A stretch of 30,485 nt of DNA from Silene noctiflora. Lineage: Eukaryota > Streptophyta > Magnoliopsida > Caryophyllales > Caryophyllaceae. A program made the position numbers and the translations under genes. This document shows, in pieces, positions 1 through 11,030 of this stretch. Within the stretch, counting starts at the first letter, position 1; each line of letters begins with the position of its first letter. The notes below the pieces were generated by a model, which did not search any database, had not been told where the DNA came from, and saw only the letters and a list, made by a program, of their open reading frames with translations. The stretch lies in assembly GCA_009801015.1 (NCBI GenBank), contig VHZZ01000159.1:117492-147976 (forward strand), given 5' to 3'.

Positions 1-164
1 ACCCGATTAGATGCCATAGAATTCATCTCATCTTTCATAGCATTCAATCATAAGTTAGAATCTGTAGAACTTACGGCTTGTGAAAACGACATAGGATCAT
101 TATCAACTCCAATATTATAATCCAATTCATGATCTACCGTATTTTGATCTCCGTATGAAAACTC
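1..164 (-). mobile_element. Ty1/copia pol fossil, edge of reverse transcriptase region
   Basis: On the minus strand this stretch reads like the segment just upstream of and entering the Ty1/copia reverse transcriptase: a D-P-x-S-F-S-Q-A block followed by an A-M-K-D-E-M-x-S-M block, both characteristic of plant copia polyproteins. The element runs off the left edge, so its length and ends cannot be judged. It is a broken remnant; no LTR is visible here. Family placement rests on my recognition of these two blocks. Confidence 0.6.
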
Positions 165-924
165 TTTATTTAGTTATTGCTGCAAGCCCGTACGGGCGCC
201 CATGAATGGGAGATTAAGCTGGTTCGATGTACATAACTACATAACCTTACATATATACTCCGTATTAAGTAATAAAAACATATGCAGGTGATACATAGTA
301 AAAATTGCGTTGAGAATTCCATAGAGCAACAACTAGTATTCCCAACAAAAAAATACGGAGTATTTAACTTGATTCTCCTGTAAAACGGTTCTACAATAAA
401 ACATTATAAAGCCATATATCAAAGACCATGATGTATGGAAAAGTGGTGGTCGTGTAAGTTATTTTCACTATAACACTTGTATAAAACGCTTTAGAGATGG
501 AAACATCACAAATAAATCAATCAAAAAAGAGGAAAAACATTATGGGGAGAATTTCTAAATAATTATAACTAGGATTGTCCTTACAACTTTTGAAATTTTG
601 AACACAGATGGACTCAGAAAGGTCAATTCAAAAAGTTAATGATGTTCATTGTATTTTGATCTGCTTTTAGCATTTGGGGGAATGTATTTGAAACTTGTTT
701 GCCGACTAGTTTTGGTTTGCTGAAAGTTAAGTTTGTAATAAGAAATCCTTGACCCTTTTTGTTTGAACGGAGCTTGTTTTTTCTTCAGATGTACAGTTTA
801 GTGTCGGAATATCAAATTATAGTTATTGTCATACTCTAGTGACGGATTGGGTTGGGGGAATGGGGATCGTGTTGAGATCCAGTAGAGCTGGTAATTAATA
901 ACGACGTATCTTCTTTAATGGTAG
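165..924. other. Unassigned sequence before the decayed ATPase copy
   Basis: About 760 bases with no supported gene. A perfect 12-bp palindrome (GCCCGTACGGGC) lies at 186-197, and TACGGAGTA-type words typical of Caryophyllales repeats occur at about 257-265 and 354-362. No sequence resembling the first exon of the AAA-ATPase family was found here, although the neighbouring second-exon remnant would need one within about 700 bases if intron lengths matched its paralogues. Confidence 0.5.
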
Positions 925-1358
925 ATAACACTCGCGGGTTTGTTGAATTCAATTGACGGATTATGGTCAAGTTGTGGGACGGAAAGAACCATCATATTCA
1001 CCACAAACAATAAAGACTAGCTAGACCCTGCATTGCTGCGTCCAGGAAGAATGGACATGCACATACACATGTCTTACTGCTCGCCTCAGGCCTTCAAAAT
1101 CCTAGCCAACAACTATCTTGGTATCGACAATCACTTTCATCGAGATTGAGAAGCTCATTGAAGAATCCGGAGTCACTACAGAAGTGGCCGAACATCTGAT
1201 AAAACATGATCACCCTGACACTGCACTCCCAAGGTTTGATTGATTTTATTGTGTCGAAAAAGGCCGACAATGAACATGAACAATGTAAGGCTGATCAATC
1301 CAAGAATTGTCCGAGCATTAGATCATATGATAAGAAAGCGTATGAACAAGAAAAGTAA
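925..1358 (+). pseudogene. Decayed second exon of an AATP1/HSR4-type AAA-ATPase
   Basis: After an AG acceptor at 923-924 the sequence reads ITLAGLLNSIDGLWSSCG, then the sensor stretch IIFTTNNKD and the arginine-finger block RPGRMDMHIHMSY, aligning throughout with exon 2 of the two intact ATPases in this window. It is broken: a stop TAG at 1018-1020 replaces the Arg or Lys codon after KD, another in-frame stop follows the region near 1149, and an extra base near 1232 shifts the frame. Beyond that point a frame continues through SKKADNEHEQC to TAA at 1356-1358. No first exon with Walker A and B is visible upstream. It is therefore a dead third member of the tandem family, either truncated at duplication or cut by later insertion. 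Confidence 0.88.
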
Positions 1359-1939
1359 AAATAATTAGCAAGCCAAGCATAAGAGCCGGAAGTGATGTTT
1401 TGTTGCTGTTGTAAAGGTAGAACCGTACAATTAATACTTGTGTTTTATGCAACGGAATTAATACTTGTGTTTTATGACCCGAATCCGACTGACCCGATTA
1501 CCACCTCTACGACTGAATACTAGTACCTATTAAAAAATTTCTATATTTAATGGGATTTATAGTTTTTATATATTGTACCAAAAAAAATAGTTTATATACT
1601 TTATACGGAGCAGGATATAATTTAGAGAAGGTAACTCCGCTTGAAATTTAGGTGATATGGCAATCAAAAATCCTTGAACGCCAAGGTATAACTATCCTTG
1701 ACCGCCAAGGTATAACTCCATCAATTGCGTCACACTTTTAATTAGTTTATTTTATATTTTATATTATTATATGTATTGTTTTAAATCTTTCTTTAATTTG
1801 CATCTTAACATGTGCCCATTAAACAATCACGGTTGTCGACGGTGGACAGCGCCAAAAAAATTCACATAATCAATCTTCAACATAAGCTTCAAGTTTGTGA
1901 TTAATACAAACACTAATAATTAATTACGGAGCATTAATC
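1359..1939. promoter_or_regulatory. Upstream region of the first intact ATPase gene, with two short duplications
   Basis: This 581-base gap should hold the promoter and 5' UTR of the gene at 1940. A perfect 21-bp direct repeat (AATTAATACTTGTGTTTTATG) lies at 1429-1449 and 1456-1476. A 24-bp tandem duplication lies at 1671-1694 and 1695-1718, differing at two positions; the change in the second copy creates TTGACC, a W-box core, at 1698-1703. TATA-like AT-rich sequence lies near 1749-1771. The promoter assignment is inferred from position only. Confidence 0.5.
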
Positions 1940-3716
1940 ATGGACCTTAGATTATTAACACCGTCGTCTTTATTCAATGCATACAGCACATCGACTGCAA
2001 TACTTTCGCTCGCTCGACAATCCTACGAACAATTTGTTCCTCGATTAGTTCACGATTACGTTGCTTCCAAGTTGGAACAATGGCTTAGCAAAACGCCGCC
2101 TTCAAAAGACTCATTTACGCTTGTCATTAACGAGTTTGATGAAGACGATTACCAACAATCCCCTAACCTTCTATACCAGGCTTGCCAATTATACCTTTTG
2201 ACTAAGCTTCGCCCCATGGCCACCCGTCTTAGTGGTGTTAGAACAAGCCGAGAGGAAAATACCGTTACATACCGCTTTGCCCATGGAGAGACATACGTCG
2301 AAACCTTGGAAAACGTGGGAATTGATGTCGTTTGGAATTTCCGTTGTCAGAATGATAAAGGCGAGGATGTCGATCACTCTGGCAAAACTAAGTTTTTCGA
2401 ACTAACTTTCGACCTTGCTCATAAGAACGAGGTTCTCGATAACTATATTCCCTCGGTTTTGCTTAAGCACTATGATCGGATGATGGAGATGAAGAAGGAT
2501 ATACATCTTTATACGTATGAGAGGTATAGTTCATGGAATTGGGTCAAGTTCGATCATCCATTCACATTCGATTCTTTGGCATTAGACCCGGATTTGAAAC
2601 AGTCTATTATTAATGACCTAGACATGTTCATAAGACGGAAGGAGTTTTACAACAAAGTTGGTAAAGCTTGGAAAAGAGGATACTTGCTTTATGGACCGCC
2701 TGGCACGGGCAAGTCTAGTTTAGTCGCGGCCATGGCTAATTACCTAAGGTTTAGTATCTATGATCTTCAGCTTGGTGATGTACCAAGCGACGCCGTATTG
2801 AGGAAATTGATGATGGCTACTATAAATAAGTCTATTTTGGTCATTGAAGATATTGATTGCTCTATAGGCTTGTCTAGGTCAAATCCCATTGCCCGCGACA
2901 ATAATGATGTTGACGAATATTGTGATTGTGATGAGGACGACGAGGAGGTTAATAAAAAAAAACCTAGTATTCAAGGCAATAAACAAACTAGTAAAGCCAA
3001 TGATAACTCAAAGGTTTGTGCTTCGTCTATTTTTGAATTGTTCTTTATTTTTCGGTTTCTTAATCTTAATTTCACACAAAAAAAGTGTGACAATTCATAA
3101 TTACCTCCGTCCTAATAGTAGGTAGTTGTCTATTTGACTTTTTTTGTGAGGGGATTTAGAAACAAAGATAATTATTGACTTGAACGGAGTGGGTATAAAT
3201 CACACTATATAACTCGTATATCATGTTGAACTAATACGTGTGACAATTGATTTCTTAACGCAGTTATCACTGTCCGGGCTACTAAACTTCATCGATGGGC
3301 TATGGTCAAGTTGCGGACAAGAGAGGATCATTATATTCACGACGAACCATAAAGACCGGCTCGACCCAGCCCTGTTGCGCCCAGGACGAATGGACATGCA
3401 CATTCACATGTCCTACTTGACAATGAAGGCTTTTAGGGTCCTTGTCAACAATTACCTTGGCGTCTCAGGGGACCATCCTTTGTTCGAGGAGATTGAACCA
3501 CTCCTCAAAACTACAGAGGTCACCCCAGCCCAAATCGCCGAAGAGCTCATTAGGAATGAAAATGCCGACTTAGCCCTTTTTGGGGTTATTGAATTGCTTA
3601 AGAAGAAGTCGAAACAATGTCAAAAGATTAAGAAAGCCGGTGTGAAGAGACCAAGGGAGTCAACGAAGAAGAGCAAAAGCAAAAAGGGTGGAATTGAGAT
3701 GGTTCGAGGACAGTAA
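1940..3716 (+). CDS. Membrane-anchored AAA-ATPase, BCS1-like AATP1/HSR4 family (copy A)
   Basis: Two exons, 1940-3013 and 3264-3716, joined in phase 0 across a 250-nt GT-AG intron (AAG|GTTTGTG; AACGCAG|TTATC), giving 508 aa, normal for the family. The N-terminus (about residues 10-45) is a hydrophobic anchor leading into the plant AAA-associated domain (to about residue 125). Walker A is GPPGTGKSS from G252 with K258; Walker B is ILVIED at 299-304 with E303 and D304. Exon 2 supplies the sensor asparagine N386 and arginine-finger block RPGRMD at 397-402. An acidic Cys/Asp/Glu-rich insert lies at about 320-340, and the C-terminus is strongly basic (KKSK, KRPRE, KSKSKK). Relatives such as Arabidopsis AATP1 and HSR4 sit in ER or mitochondrial membranes and respond to stress or salicylate; the substrate is unknown. 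The exact orthologue cannot be set from sequence alone. Confidence 0.94.
3104..3193. mobile_element. Stowaway-type MITE in the intron of ATPase copy A
   Basis: A roughly 90-bp element begins CCTCCGTCC and ends ACGGAGTGGG, flanked on both sides by TA, matching the Stowaway (Tc1/mariner) pattern of a CTCCCTCCGT-like inverted repeat and TA target duplication. The two termini match imperfectly, so it is old. An 11-bp direct repeat GTGTGACAATT (3085-3095 and 3238-3248) brackets it more widely. It makes up over a third of the 250-nt intron and does not touch either splice site. Confidence 0.65.
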
Positions 3717-3762
3717 GGAGGGTGTCTTTGGTTCTTTGTTAAATGAGTTACAAGGATAGTAT

Positions 3763-3768
3763 AATAAA
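3763..3768 (+). promoter_or_regulatory. Poly(A) signal candidate for ATPase copy A
   Basis: AATAAA lies 47 bases after the stop codon of the gene ending at 3716, the only canonical signal close downstream. A tRNA-like B box on the opposite strand (GGTTCGAATCTC, around 3781-3792) sits just beyond it, so the 3' end may overlap an old SINE fragment. Confidence 0.45.
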
Positions 3769-5920
3769 ATGAACGAATTAGAGATTCGAACCCGTGAGCT
3801 AAAACGTCTTTGGTAATGATCAGGTAGATTTTGCAACCAATGATCAATCGATGGAATTGTTAACTTTTTTTTGAAGATTTGTTTCGACAGAAAATACGAT
3901 ATTAGAATGGAATAATTATAATTATAATTATAACTATTTGATTCAATTCTCGCAAACATCAATACGTGTTATGCAATGTAGTTTATTTAAGCATTTTTTT
4001 GGTAGCTTTAATGATCGATCATGTCACCACCAATCGATAGCCATGATAGGTTAGGCCAATTAAATAAGTATATAAAAAGAAAGTACATAAAAAGAAAGTA
4101 TAGAGCATACCAACCTTCATTGTGTTAAGTCATAATAAAATATGTGAATCTGACATATGTAAGACTCCAAATACAATTTATGAGCACTTAAATCTAAGGA
4201 GTTGTTTTAACTTAACAGAGATTTTGAGTTTGAGCTCTAAAATACAATAATGTTACCATTCTAGTGATCTTACCCAGTTCAAATTGGACTAAACCGGATG
4301 ATTTACACCAAAAATACCGCAAATGCAAAGAAACTCTCATAAACACTCGGAAATTTTGAAGTTAACACTCGTAGATTACTCATAATGAAAGAGTATAAAA
4401 ACCGGTCTTGGGACTTCAACCATCAGTTTAAACGGGTTCAAATCTCACATAAATATCACCACCCTTTATTCTAAAGTGGAATATTAGCACCACGTATATA
4501 GAGTCTTTTTGAGTAGAAAAACCGTTTTTAGAACTTCAACCGTAAACTTAAACTATACTTGAGACCGTTTTAAATTAAGACCCAAATTAGAATTGGTGAT
4601 CTTCACTTACAACTATTTTAAATGAGAATTTAGGTAAAGAAAATTTAGATATGTGAGACTAGGTATGTCGTAATCAAGATTTAGGGACAACAATGTTGCA
4701 AAATTATTGGGTAAAGAGGTAAAGGACAACCCATGTCAACATCGAAGACCCAACCAATTGCTACTGGTTGTGTCAATGAGTCGACCAAACAAGCTTAATA
4801 CGTGTTATACTTTGATATAAACGGCATATTCATATTCATCGACTTTTTACTTTTTATACATGTGGGGATTACAATATAAATAAATGATTGTATCTCCAAT
4901 CCACCATCAACAAATATTATAGATTAAGAATATCATATATGGTACGGAGTATATTGTACATTCATCGTCACTTTTAATAAGCATCTTACTTAATGATAAA
5001 AGAACTTTTACATTGGCGTAATCATGATTTGAATTTAGCAGGATGAAATATTTCAGGAGGTTAACAAGTAAAGGTAAACTCGAAAAATGTTAAAAATTTA
5101 GAATAAAAAATTTAAAATTTTGTCTAATAGAGACGAGATTTTGGCTAACCCTCTCTGAACTCCGCGACATGTAAGAGTATTATACAAATACCCAATACCA
5201 ACTTTATTCCATTGGTATTGTATAGACAAAAACAAGGGTGAATGACCGGATACAAAACTTGTTACTGTTGGATGGTCCAACCCCTGCCCCTTAGTTTTGA
5301 GGGAGATTCTCTTGGATGGTCCAATTCAAAATCAATGGCCTAAATTAAGTGTTTGATTGCCATTTCTTGATTTTGGGGATATGTGACATAATTTATCTTT
5401 TTAATATTATTATATTTTATTTATAAAAAGACACTTTAATATGAGTAGCTTTTAACGTATAACTCTTTAATCTTTTCGACTTGTAATAGAGTGTTATTGA
5501 GACATAGATCATCCTTTTTCTGAATTATGTATTATAAATTTAGTTTAGTTTAGTACAATTCTTTTTACTTTTAGTTAACAGTTCATATGAATTAAGTTTA
5601 CTTTAGACAGTTCTAGTTTAAACAAACAAAATTACAATGTGTTTGATTAAGATTTGAAGGGAGAAATGAAGTAGAAGGATAGAAGAAAGGAGGGACAGGA
5701 CAACAAGCCCTTTATTTGTGTGTTAAAGAAGTTTAATTTGTTTTAGAGACGGAGGAAAAATAGGATTCTTCTTCCATCTATTATTTATCAACCAACCAAC
5801 CAAAATTACATTCCTCCAAATTCATTCATCAAAGTAAAAGTTTGATTCGAAACTTTACCATCTTTTAAGTTTGTTTGGATTATTCAACTTAGTGCAATGG
5901 TCCTTTGGAATACATTGTGG
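3769..5920. other. AT-rich intergenic stretch with short repeats
   Basis: No gene is supported here. Contents noted: a 9-bp direct repeat GTCTTTGGT at 3724-3732 and 3808-3816 around the B-box-like sequence; an AATTAT microsatellite near 3911-3935; near-tandem units of ATAAAAAGAAAGTA at about 4072-4101; and a diverged 36-bp direct repeat at 4397-4432 and 4517-4552, the first followed by GGGTTCAAATCTCAC (4434-4448), a tRNA-type B box. The remainder looks like anonymous intergenic sequence. Confidence 0.5.
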
Positions 5921-6299
5921 GGGTGTTTGGTATATAGTGAATTGATGAACTTTTAGCATATTGAAGATCTATTTAGCATATTTAACTCGTCAATATGTTG
6001 TTTGGAATTTTGGTAATTGCATATTGAAATAGTAGATTGGGATGCAATCTACTATTTTACAATATTCTACTCCCCTAGCATATCACGCTTTAATAGATTG
6101 TAAAAAAATGAATCTATCAACCATTTATACTTAGATAGAGCAATCTACAAACCTAAATTCGTCAATTACCAAACACTTCTACTAAATCTGCTAATAGAAA
6201 TATATTATTAGTCAAACATATCAATCTGATATGTCTTTTATAATCTGCTTAACCAATCTGATTCTGCTAGTAATAATCTGCTAAGTACCAAACAAGGCC
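5921..6299. mobile_element. hAT-like MITE
   Basis: About 379 bp bounded by GGGTGTTTGGTA on the left and TACCAAACAAGGCC on the right, an imperfect inverted repeat of the GGCCTTGTTTGG type common at plant hAT-derived MITEs. The interior is AT-rich with repeated AATCTGCT/AATCTAC words and inverted sub-repeats and has no coding capacity. I could not identify a convincing 8-bp target duplication, so the superfamily is tentative. Confidence 0.6.
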
Positions 6300-6485
6300 A
6301 GATTTAATTTAACGTTTAATTGATTGTTTTGTAACGTAGTTGAATATTTGATGAATTTTAAATTTACTTAGCTTGAGCCCTATAGAATCTCATGCATTAC
6401 TATACTTCAATGCTCCTAACTCCATTTTTTAGAGCCGGATAAATGATAAAACAAAATAATCACAAACTGGTATAAAGTTGTAAGA

Positions 6486-7722
6486 GCATGTTTGGCCCTA
6501 GTTTTAAAATATAGTTTCTATTTTCCAAAAGTAATTTTCAAAAAACGGTTTTTCTAAAAATTAGGGTATGTTTGATTAAGCTCGTAATAAGTGCTTTTGA
6601 TAATTTGTAGTGTTTGGCCTATTTTACTTGTTTTAGTTTTTTTTTTCATTTATTGTTGTATAAATATATTTTTTATCAACATAGAATCATTGATAAATGA
6701 AACAGGTACGAATTATACAATACTAGTTTTAGGGCATGTTTGACCTAGTTTATAAAAACGAGTTTCTATTTTTCAAAAATAGTTTTGCATAAATTGTTTC
6801 TTGAAAAAACTGTTGGTGTTTGGCCAAAAGTTAGAAGAAATTGTTTTTATTAGTTTGTTGGTGTTTGGCCTAACAAATTTAAAGTTTTTTTCTTCTTTAA
6901 AGTTTCATGTAATGCTAAAATATGTCATTTTAAACCTAAAACAACAAGTCCACAATCATACAATTATACTATGTAACTTATTTTTGTCGAACACAAGCAA
7001 CATTGGATCAAATTAGTTTCAAATCGATCATGATGCTATCAATTTTTTTAAAATTTAACTAAGGTTGCTTTTCACCGAATTAGTAAATTTTAAAATAAAT
7101 TGATAAATTCTTTCATCTTTCAAACCCAAAGAAAATCCAATAATTTGTTCATTAAAAAAGCATGAAATAGTAGTAGCTAATTAGCAAAATAGTAGTAGCT
7201 AACAAAATAAAATCATTGTAAGACAATCTATCGGCTTACGAAAAATGATAATTAAACAATTTTCATTGAAAAAAATAAATATGTGGAGTAAATAAAAAGT
7301 CTTGTGTCCTCCGAGACGACTATCCTCCTTACACTTAAAGACAATCCAAATAAAATATTATAAAGGGTTTGGGTGTAAGGAGGACGATCCTCCCAAAAAA
7401 ACAAGAATTTTTGATGGAGCAAATCATAATGCTAGTGTGTACTGTTTAGGAAAGAATGACAAATTAAATTTTGCTTATGAAAGATAATTCTATGTTTTTG
7501 TTAGACGTAAAAAAAAAATGGTGTCGAACATATGGGTTTAGTGAAAATAGAAGATTTTGAGAAATAGAAGCAGAATCTCCTATTTTCTAATTCTGTTGTT
7601 AGGAGGTTATTTTGGCTTTTGGCTTTAAAAGAATCTGTTTTTACTTTTCCCGAAATTAGTGTTTGACCCAACTTGTATTTTTCTAATGTAAAAACAGTTT
7701 TAAAAGCAAGGCCAAACAGACC
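6486..7722. repeat. Zone of diverged hAT-like MITE remnants
   Basis: Words of the form TGTTTGGCC or TGTTTGACC recur at about 6489, 6605, 6737, 6821 and 6859, and the zone closes with GGCCAAACAGACCC at 7709-7722, the reverse complement of the opening GCATGTTTGGCCC. The blocks starting at 6486 and 6734 are diverged copies of each other (TAGTTT, GAGTTTCTATTTT and AAAAATAGTTTT words in the same order). A perfect 16-bp repeat AAATAGTAGTAGCTAA occurs twice near 7165 and 7187. This appears to be several overlapping or nested copies of one old family rather than one element. Confidence 0.4.
7322..7384. repeat. Small foldback (inverted repeat)
   Basis: ATCCTCCTTACAC at 7322-7334 pairs with GTGTAAGGAGGA at 7373-7384, and further CCTCC words flank both arms, giving a hairpin of about 12 bp with a 38-nt loop. 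It sits inside the MITE-remnant zone and is probably the core of a degenerate foldback element. Confidence 0.5.
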
Positions 7723-8076
7723 CTTAAATCCGTGCAAAAATTGCACGGGACTGAATATCAATAATTTGACTAAAAGTATATAAATCGTCTAATAAAATTA
7801 CAAATATAGAAAAAATTATTTGTAAATAACATTAGACGTATCTAATAACGCAAAAACAAATTATATTATAATTATTTGCTCAATGAAATGGAGAGCAACT
7901 ATTTAAGCTGTAGAGAAATTAAATCAACGAAAGAAAGTGGGGGACCCTACAAAAAAAAATTCCTAAAAAGTAGGAACTACTAGAAACTCTTCAAATAACT
8001 TTACTTTTATACTATGTAGATTGCAAATTATACTATAAGACCGTTATATAGTAGGACTACTTAAAAAGTCGTCATG

Positions 8077-8155
8077 TTATGTTAAAAAATGACAACTTTT
8101 TATTTTTATAAAGACCATGCCACTAATTTTTATTAGTGGTTATTTTTTAACATAA
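8077..8155. repeat. Nested foldback with perfect inner palindrome
   Basis: An outer inverted repeat (TTATGTTAAAAAATGAC from 8077; TTATTTTTTAACATAA to 8155) encloses an inner hairpin CCACTAAT-TTTT-ATTAGTGG at 8120-8139, whose 8-bp arms match perfectly. The whole can fold into one long stem, typical of small foldback MITEs. No target duplication is obvious. Confidence 0.6.
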
Positions 8156-8352
8156 AAAAAAAAAAAAATTTACGGTAACTTACCTCATGCGTGCCTTGAA
8201 AAAATAATTTATCTAAACGTAAAAAAATGTAGCATAGGTTAAAGAATCATGCAAAAACGAAGTTATAGTTGTTGGTTTTAGAAGAAAGAGAAACAGAAGC
8301 ATCGAAAAAGTGGTTTTGAGCTTTAGAAAAGTTACTTTTATCTTTTAAAAAC

Positions 8353-10009
8353 TATAATACCTGGATATTTTGGGATCCGTACATAAACCTTGGGATGCGT
8401 GAAAGGGCCACCGGACTTGGTAAGGAACCACTCGAGAGTAAAATATAGCCTTACACTAGACCAAGTAGAGCTTAGACTAGACCTAGTGAGTGGCAGTGGA
8501 CCGAGTGAAGCCTGTAATGGACCGAGTATGCCTGTAGTGGACCTGTAGTGGACCGAGTAAGTGTCACTCGGTCGAGTAAATTGTGTACTCGACCGAGTAA
8601 GTGGCACTCGGGCGAATATATCGAGTCACTCGATCAAGTGCACTGTCCAGTACCCGATAAATGCTTATTTCGACCCCTAAACCTAATTTATTCATATTTT
8701 CTTCCTTATCTTTCTAAACTCTCTTCCTTATCTCTAAAACCTTTCAAATACCTTTTCCATGGGATTCAAGCTTGCCTTAGATGATTGTCCACCTACCCTT
8801 CATTCCTTTCCATCTATGTAAGTAATATCTATCATCTTTTAGCGTTTATAACCCTAACCTTTGGGGATTTTGGTTATGGTAATTAATTGATAATTAGTAA
8901 GTGTAGTATGGGTAATTAGTGGGTAATAATAAGGGGCTTTGTATTGTATAATAGTATAGGATGTATTGTGATAGTATTATGTGACTTGTATAGGACGAGA
9001 TGGTTTCATGAGACGAGATTGTGTCGGATTCAAGTAGCTATTGAAGATTTGTTAAAACGTAGGTTAATCCTACTCAGTTTCGGTATTGTGTACATGCTTA
9101 ATGTTCATTGGTTACTACTTGCATCGGATGAGTCGTGTTGCATCTCATGTTGGTAATTGAGGACTTGGAGAGTCTCATATGTATCGGAATTGGTATTTAC
9201 GACATGTTCGCATATCATATCGTATAGTGTATATATATCATATTGTGATGGTTGCATATGTTGGAGGTTAGTGATGGTATTGTAATTGTTATGGAGACGT
9301 AAGGCGGTTGGGAGATTGTCTTACGCTTGAGTCTCTTCTTGGAGTTTCTCACTCCAAGAGGGATGTGCACATTAATAACTTGAGTTATGGAGGGACACGT
9401 GAGGTTGAGTCACACGTTGTCTGGCAGGGGATCCGAGTCGCTCTCGGGCCCGATATCACCGGTGTGTCCGGAGTACCTTTTTACGGGTTGCGGTCCGACT
9501 GTTTTGGTGGGCGGTGTTGCGGTGCCGTCACCGAGTTGTGGGTACGTCTGGGTGTGTCTCGGTACCGGTGTGGCGTTGGTAGAACCGAGTCTCATTCATG
9601 TAATTGTCGTATTGCATAATCGTATTTCATTTGTCGTGTCTTACATGCTTATATTATCGAAACTGAACGTTTGTGACTTTGTGTAAATTGTCACCTATTT
9701 CCATGTGGCCTATCTTGATCCATATGATATTTCCGATCATATGGGAAGCAGGTTATGTACATGTTGTGTTTGGTGTCACATGGGGAGACAGGACGAGCTT
9801 TAGACGCGGAGTCGAGTCGGCATGAGATAGTTTCCTTTAGTGGTCGTAGTAGTATGACTTTTATTCATTTATTTATTTGTTTACATGTATGTAATTCACT
9901 AAACCATTATTTATAATAAATGTTTCTTGATTGTATCTCCGAATCACTACCTCGGGAAACCGAGATGATAACCCTCCAATTGTTTTGGCCGGATAATTGG
10001 GGTATTACA
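8353..10009. mobile_element. Probable Ty3/gypsy-type solo LTR
   Basis: A roughly 1.66-kb block begins TATAATACC and ends GGTATTACA (inverted termini of the TGTAATACC...GGTATTACA type), flanked by AAAAC and AAAAT, a near-perfect 5-bp target duplication. Its interior is more GC-rich than the surroundings and holds no pol or gag domain, which fits one long LTR left by recombination between the two LTRs. The left third carries a cluster of ACTCG/CGAGT palindromic words (about 8500-8640). It interrupts an older hAT-like repeat, pieces of which lie at about 8270-8352 and 10010-10075. Orientation is uncertain; length and termini suggest a Tekay-like or similar long-LTR gypsy lineage. It is a fossil with no coding capacity. 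Confidence 0.62.
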
Positions 10010-10075
10010 AAAATCGAGTGTTTGGCATAACTTCTAGTTTGGAAAACAAAAACACTTTTTTAATCTTGGCCACAC

Positions 10076-10931
10076 ACATACTCAATAAACTCAAGAAACC
10101 ATTCTGACCCGTAAAGGTAGACTCGAGACAGAAAATTAACAAAAATTGCAGAACATATAACGGCCCGTAATTCGAACTAGCCTGACTAACAAAAACTTGA
10201 CCCGAACTTTGCTGGACCCCATAGTTGGATCCCTCTCTGAAAATAACATGATCATAAGTGATCTAAAGAAGCTAATTTGGAATCACATTTATTATAATCT
10301 ATATTAAAAGAAAAAAACTGATTGTAAAATACTCTCCCATATCTATATGAAAAAATTACTAATAAAATTGTAGTGGCCCGATTTAGTATAGGATCTTAAT
10401 TTTTGGTCGCACCCGTAAAGAATCGCTTCCTAAAACTTGATTTGTAGCCAAATAAGCACGATATCGTTTGTTTTAGTTGGTCGCTATTTCACCTAATTCT
10501 TATAGTGGATCCTAAGCAACCCATACCTGAAATGGTTAGGCTCAAAATAACACAAACAAAATGATGCAAACTAGAAATGACCTAATAACAACGAACGCAA
10601 AATCCAAAAAATTTCCGATCGGTAAGATCAAGCTCGAATATTGCGGATCCAAAATAACCTAACCCAATTGTCTATTAGGTATAGTTCTAACTTCTAAATA
10701 TACTCTTCCCAAATCCCAGGTATCAAATTTCAATCCATTTTTATACCTTTTTAAACCAAACGATCTTTTGATATAGAAATCTAGTATTCCCTCCAATAGT
10801 CGTCTAATAGCATGTTTAAAGAGTTATTAAAACTGGAACCTCTCAAATTTATTTGTTTGTTTAGGCTTTGTTCTTTTGGATTTAATTTCAGCTTATTCCA
10901 TCAATTCAGGTCCATGCAATTGTAGCCGGAC
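10076..10931. other. Intergenic stretch without recognisable genes
   Basis: AT-rich sequence in which I see no gene, clear repeat boundary or RNA. Open frames are short and carry no recognisable motif. Confidence 0.5.
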
Positions 10932-11030
10932 AAGGAGAGTGGCATAGTGGTGTGTAGATTTGTTTGCATGATTGAATGCCTTGATGTGAGTTTGAACCTT
11001 TTTGAGGGCATATTTTTTTTATTAAATTTC
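10932..11030 (+). mobile_element. tRNA-derived SINE head
   Basis: A perfect RNA polymerase III A-box match TGGCATAGTGG lies at 10940-10950, and a B-box-like GAGTTTGAACC at 10988-10998, spaced about as in tRNA genes. No cloverleaf with acceptor and anticodon stems can be drawn, so this is more likely a SINE head than a tRNA gene. The 3' end is not defined; T-rich sequence follows. Confidence 0.45.

Noticed and set aside
4397-4552. The two 36-bp repeats as LTRs of a tiny element
   Set aside because: They lack TG/CA ends, a PBS and target duplication, and are too diverged; anonymous tandem duplication is the safer reading.
9308-9686. Overlapping frames of about 100 codons
   Set aside because: They lie in the GC-richer part of the probable solo LTR and show no protein family; high GC alone lengthens chance frames there.
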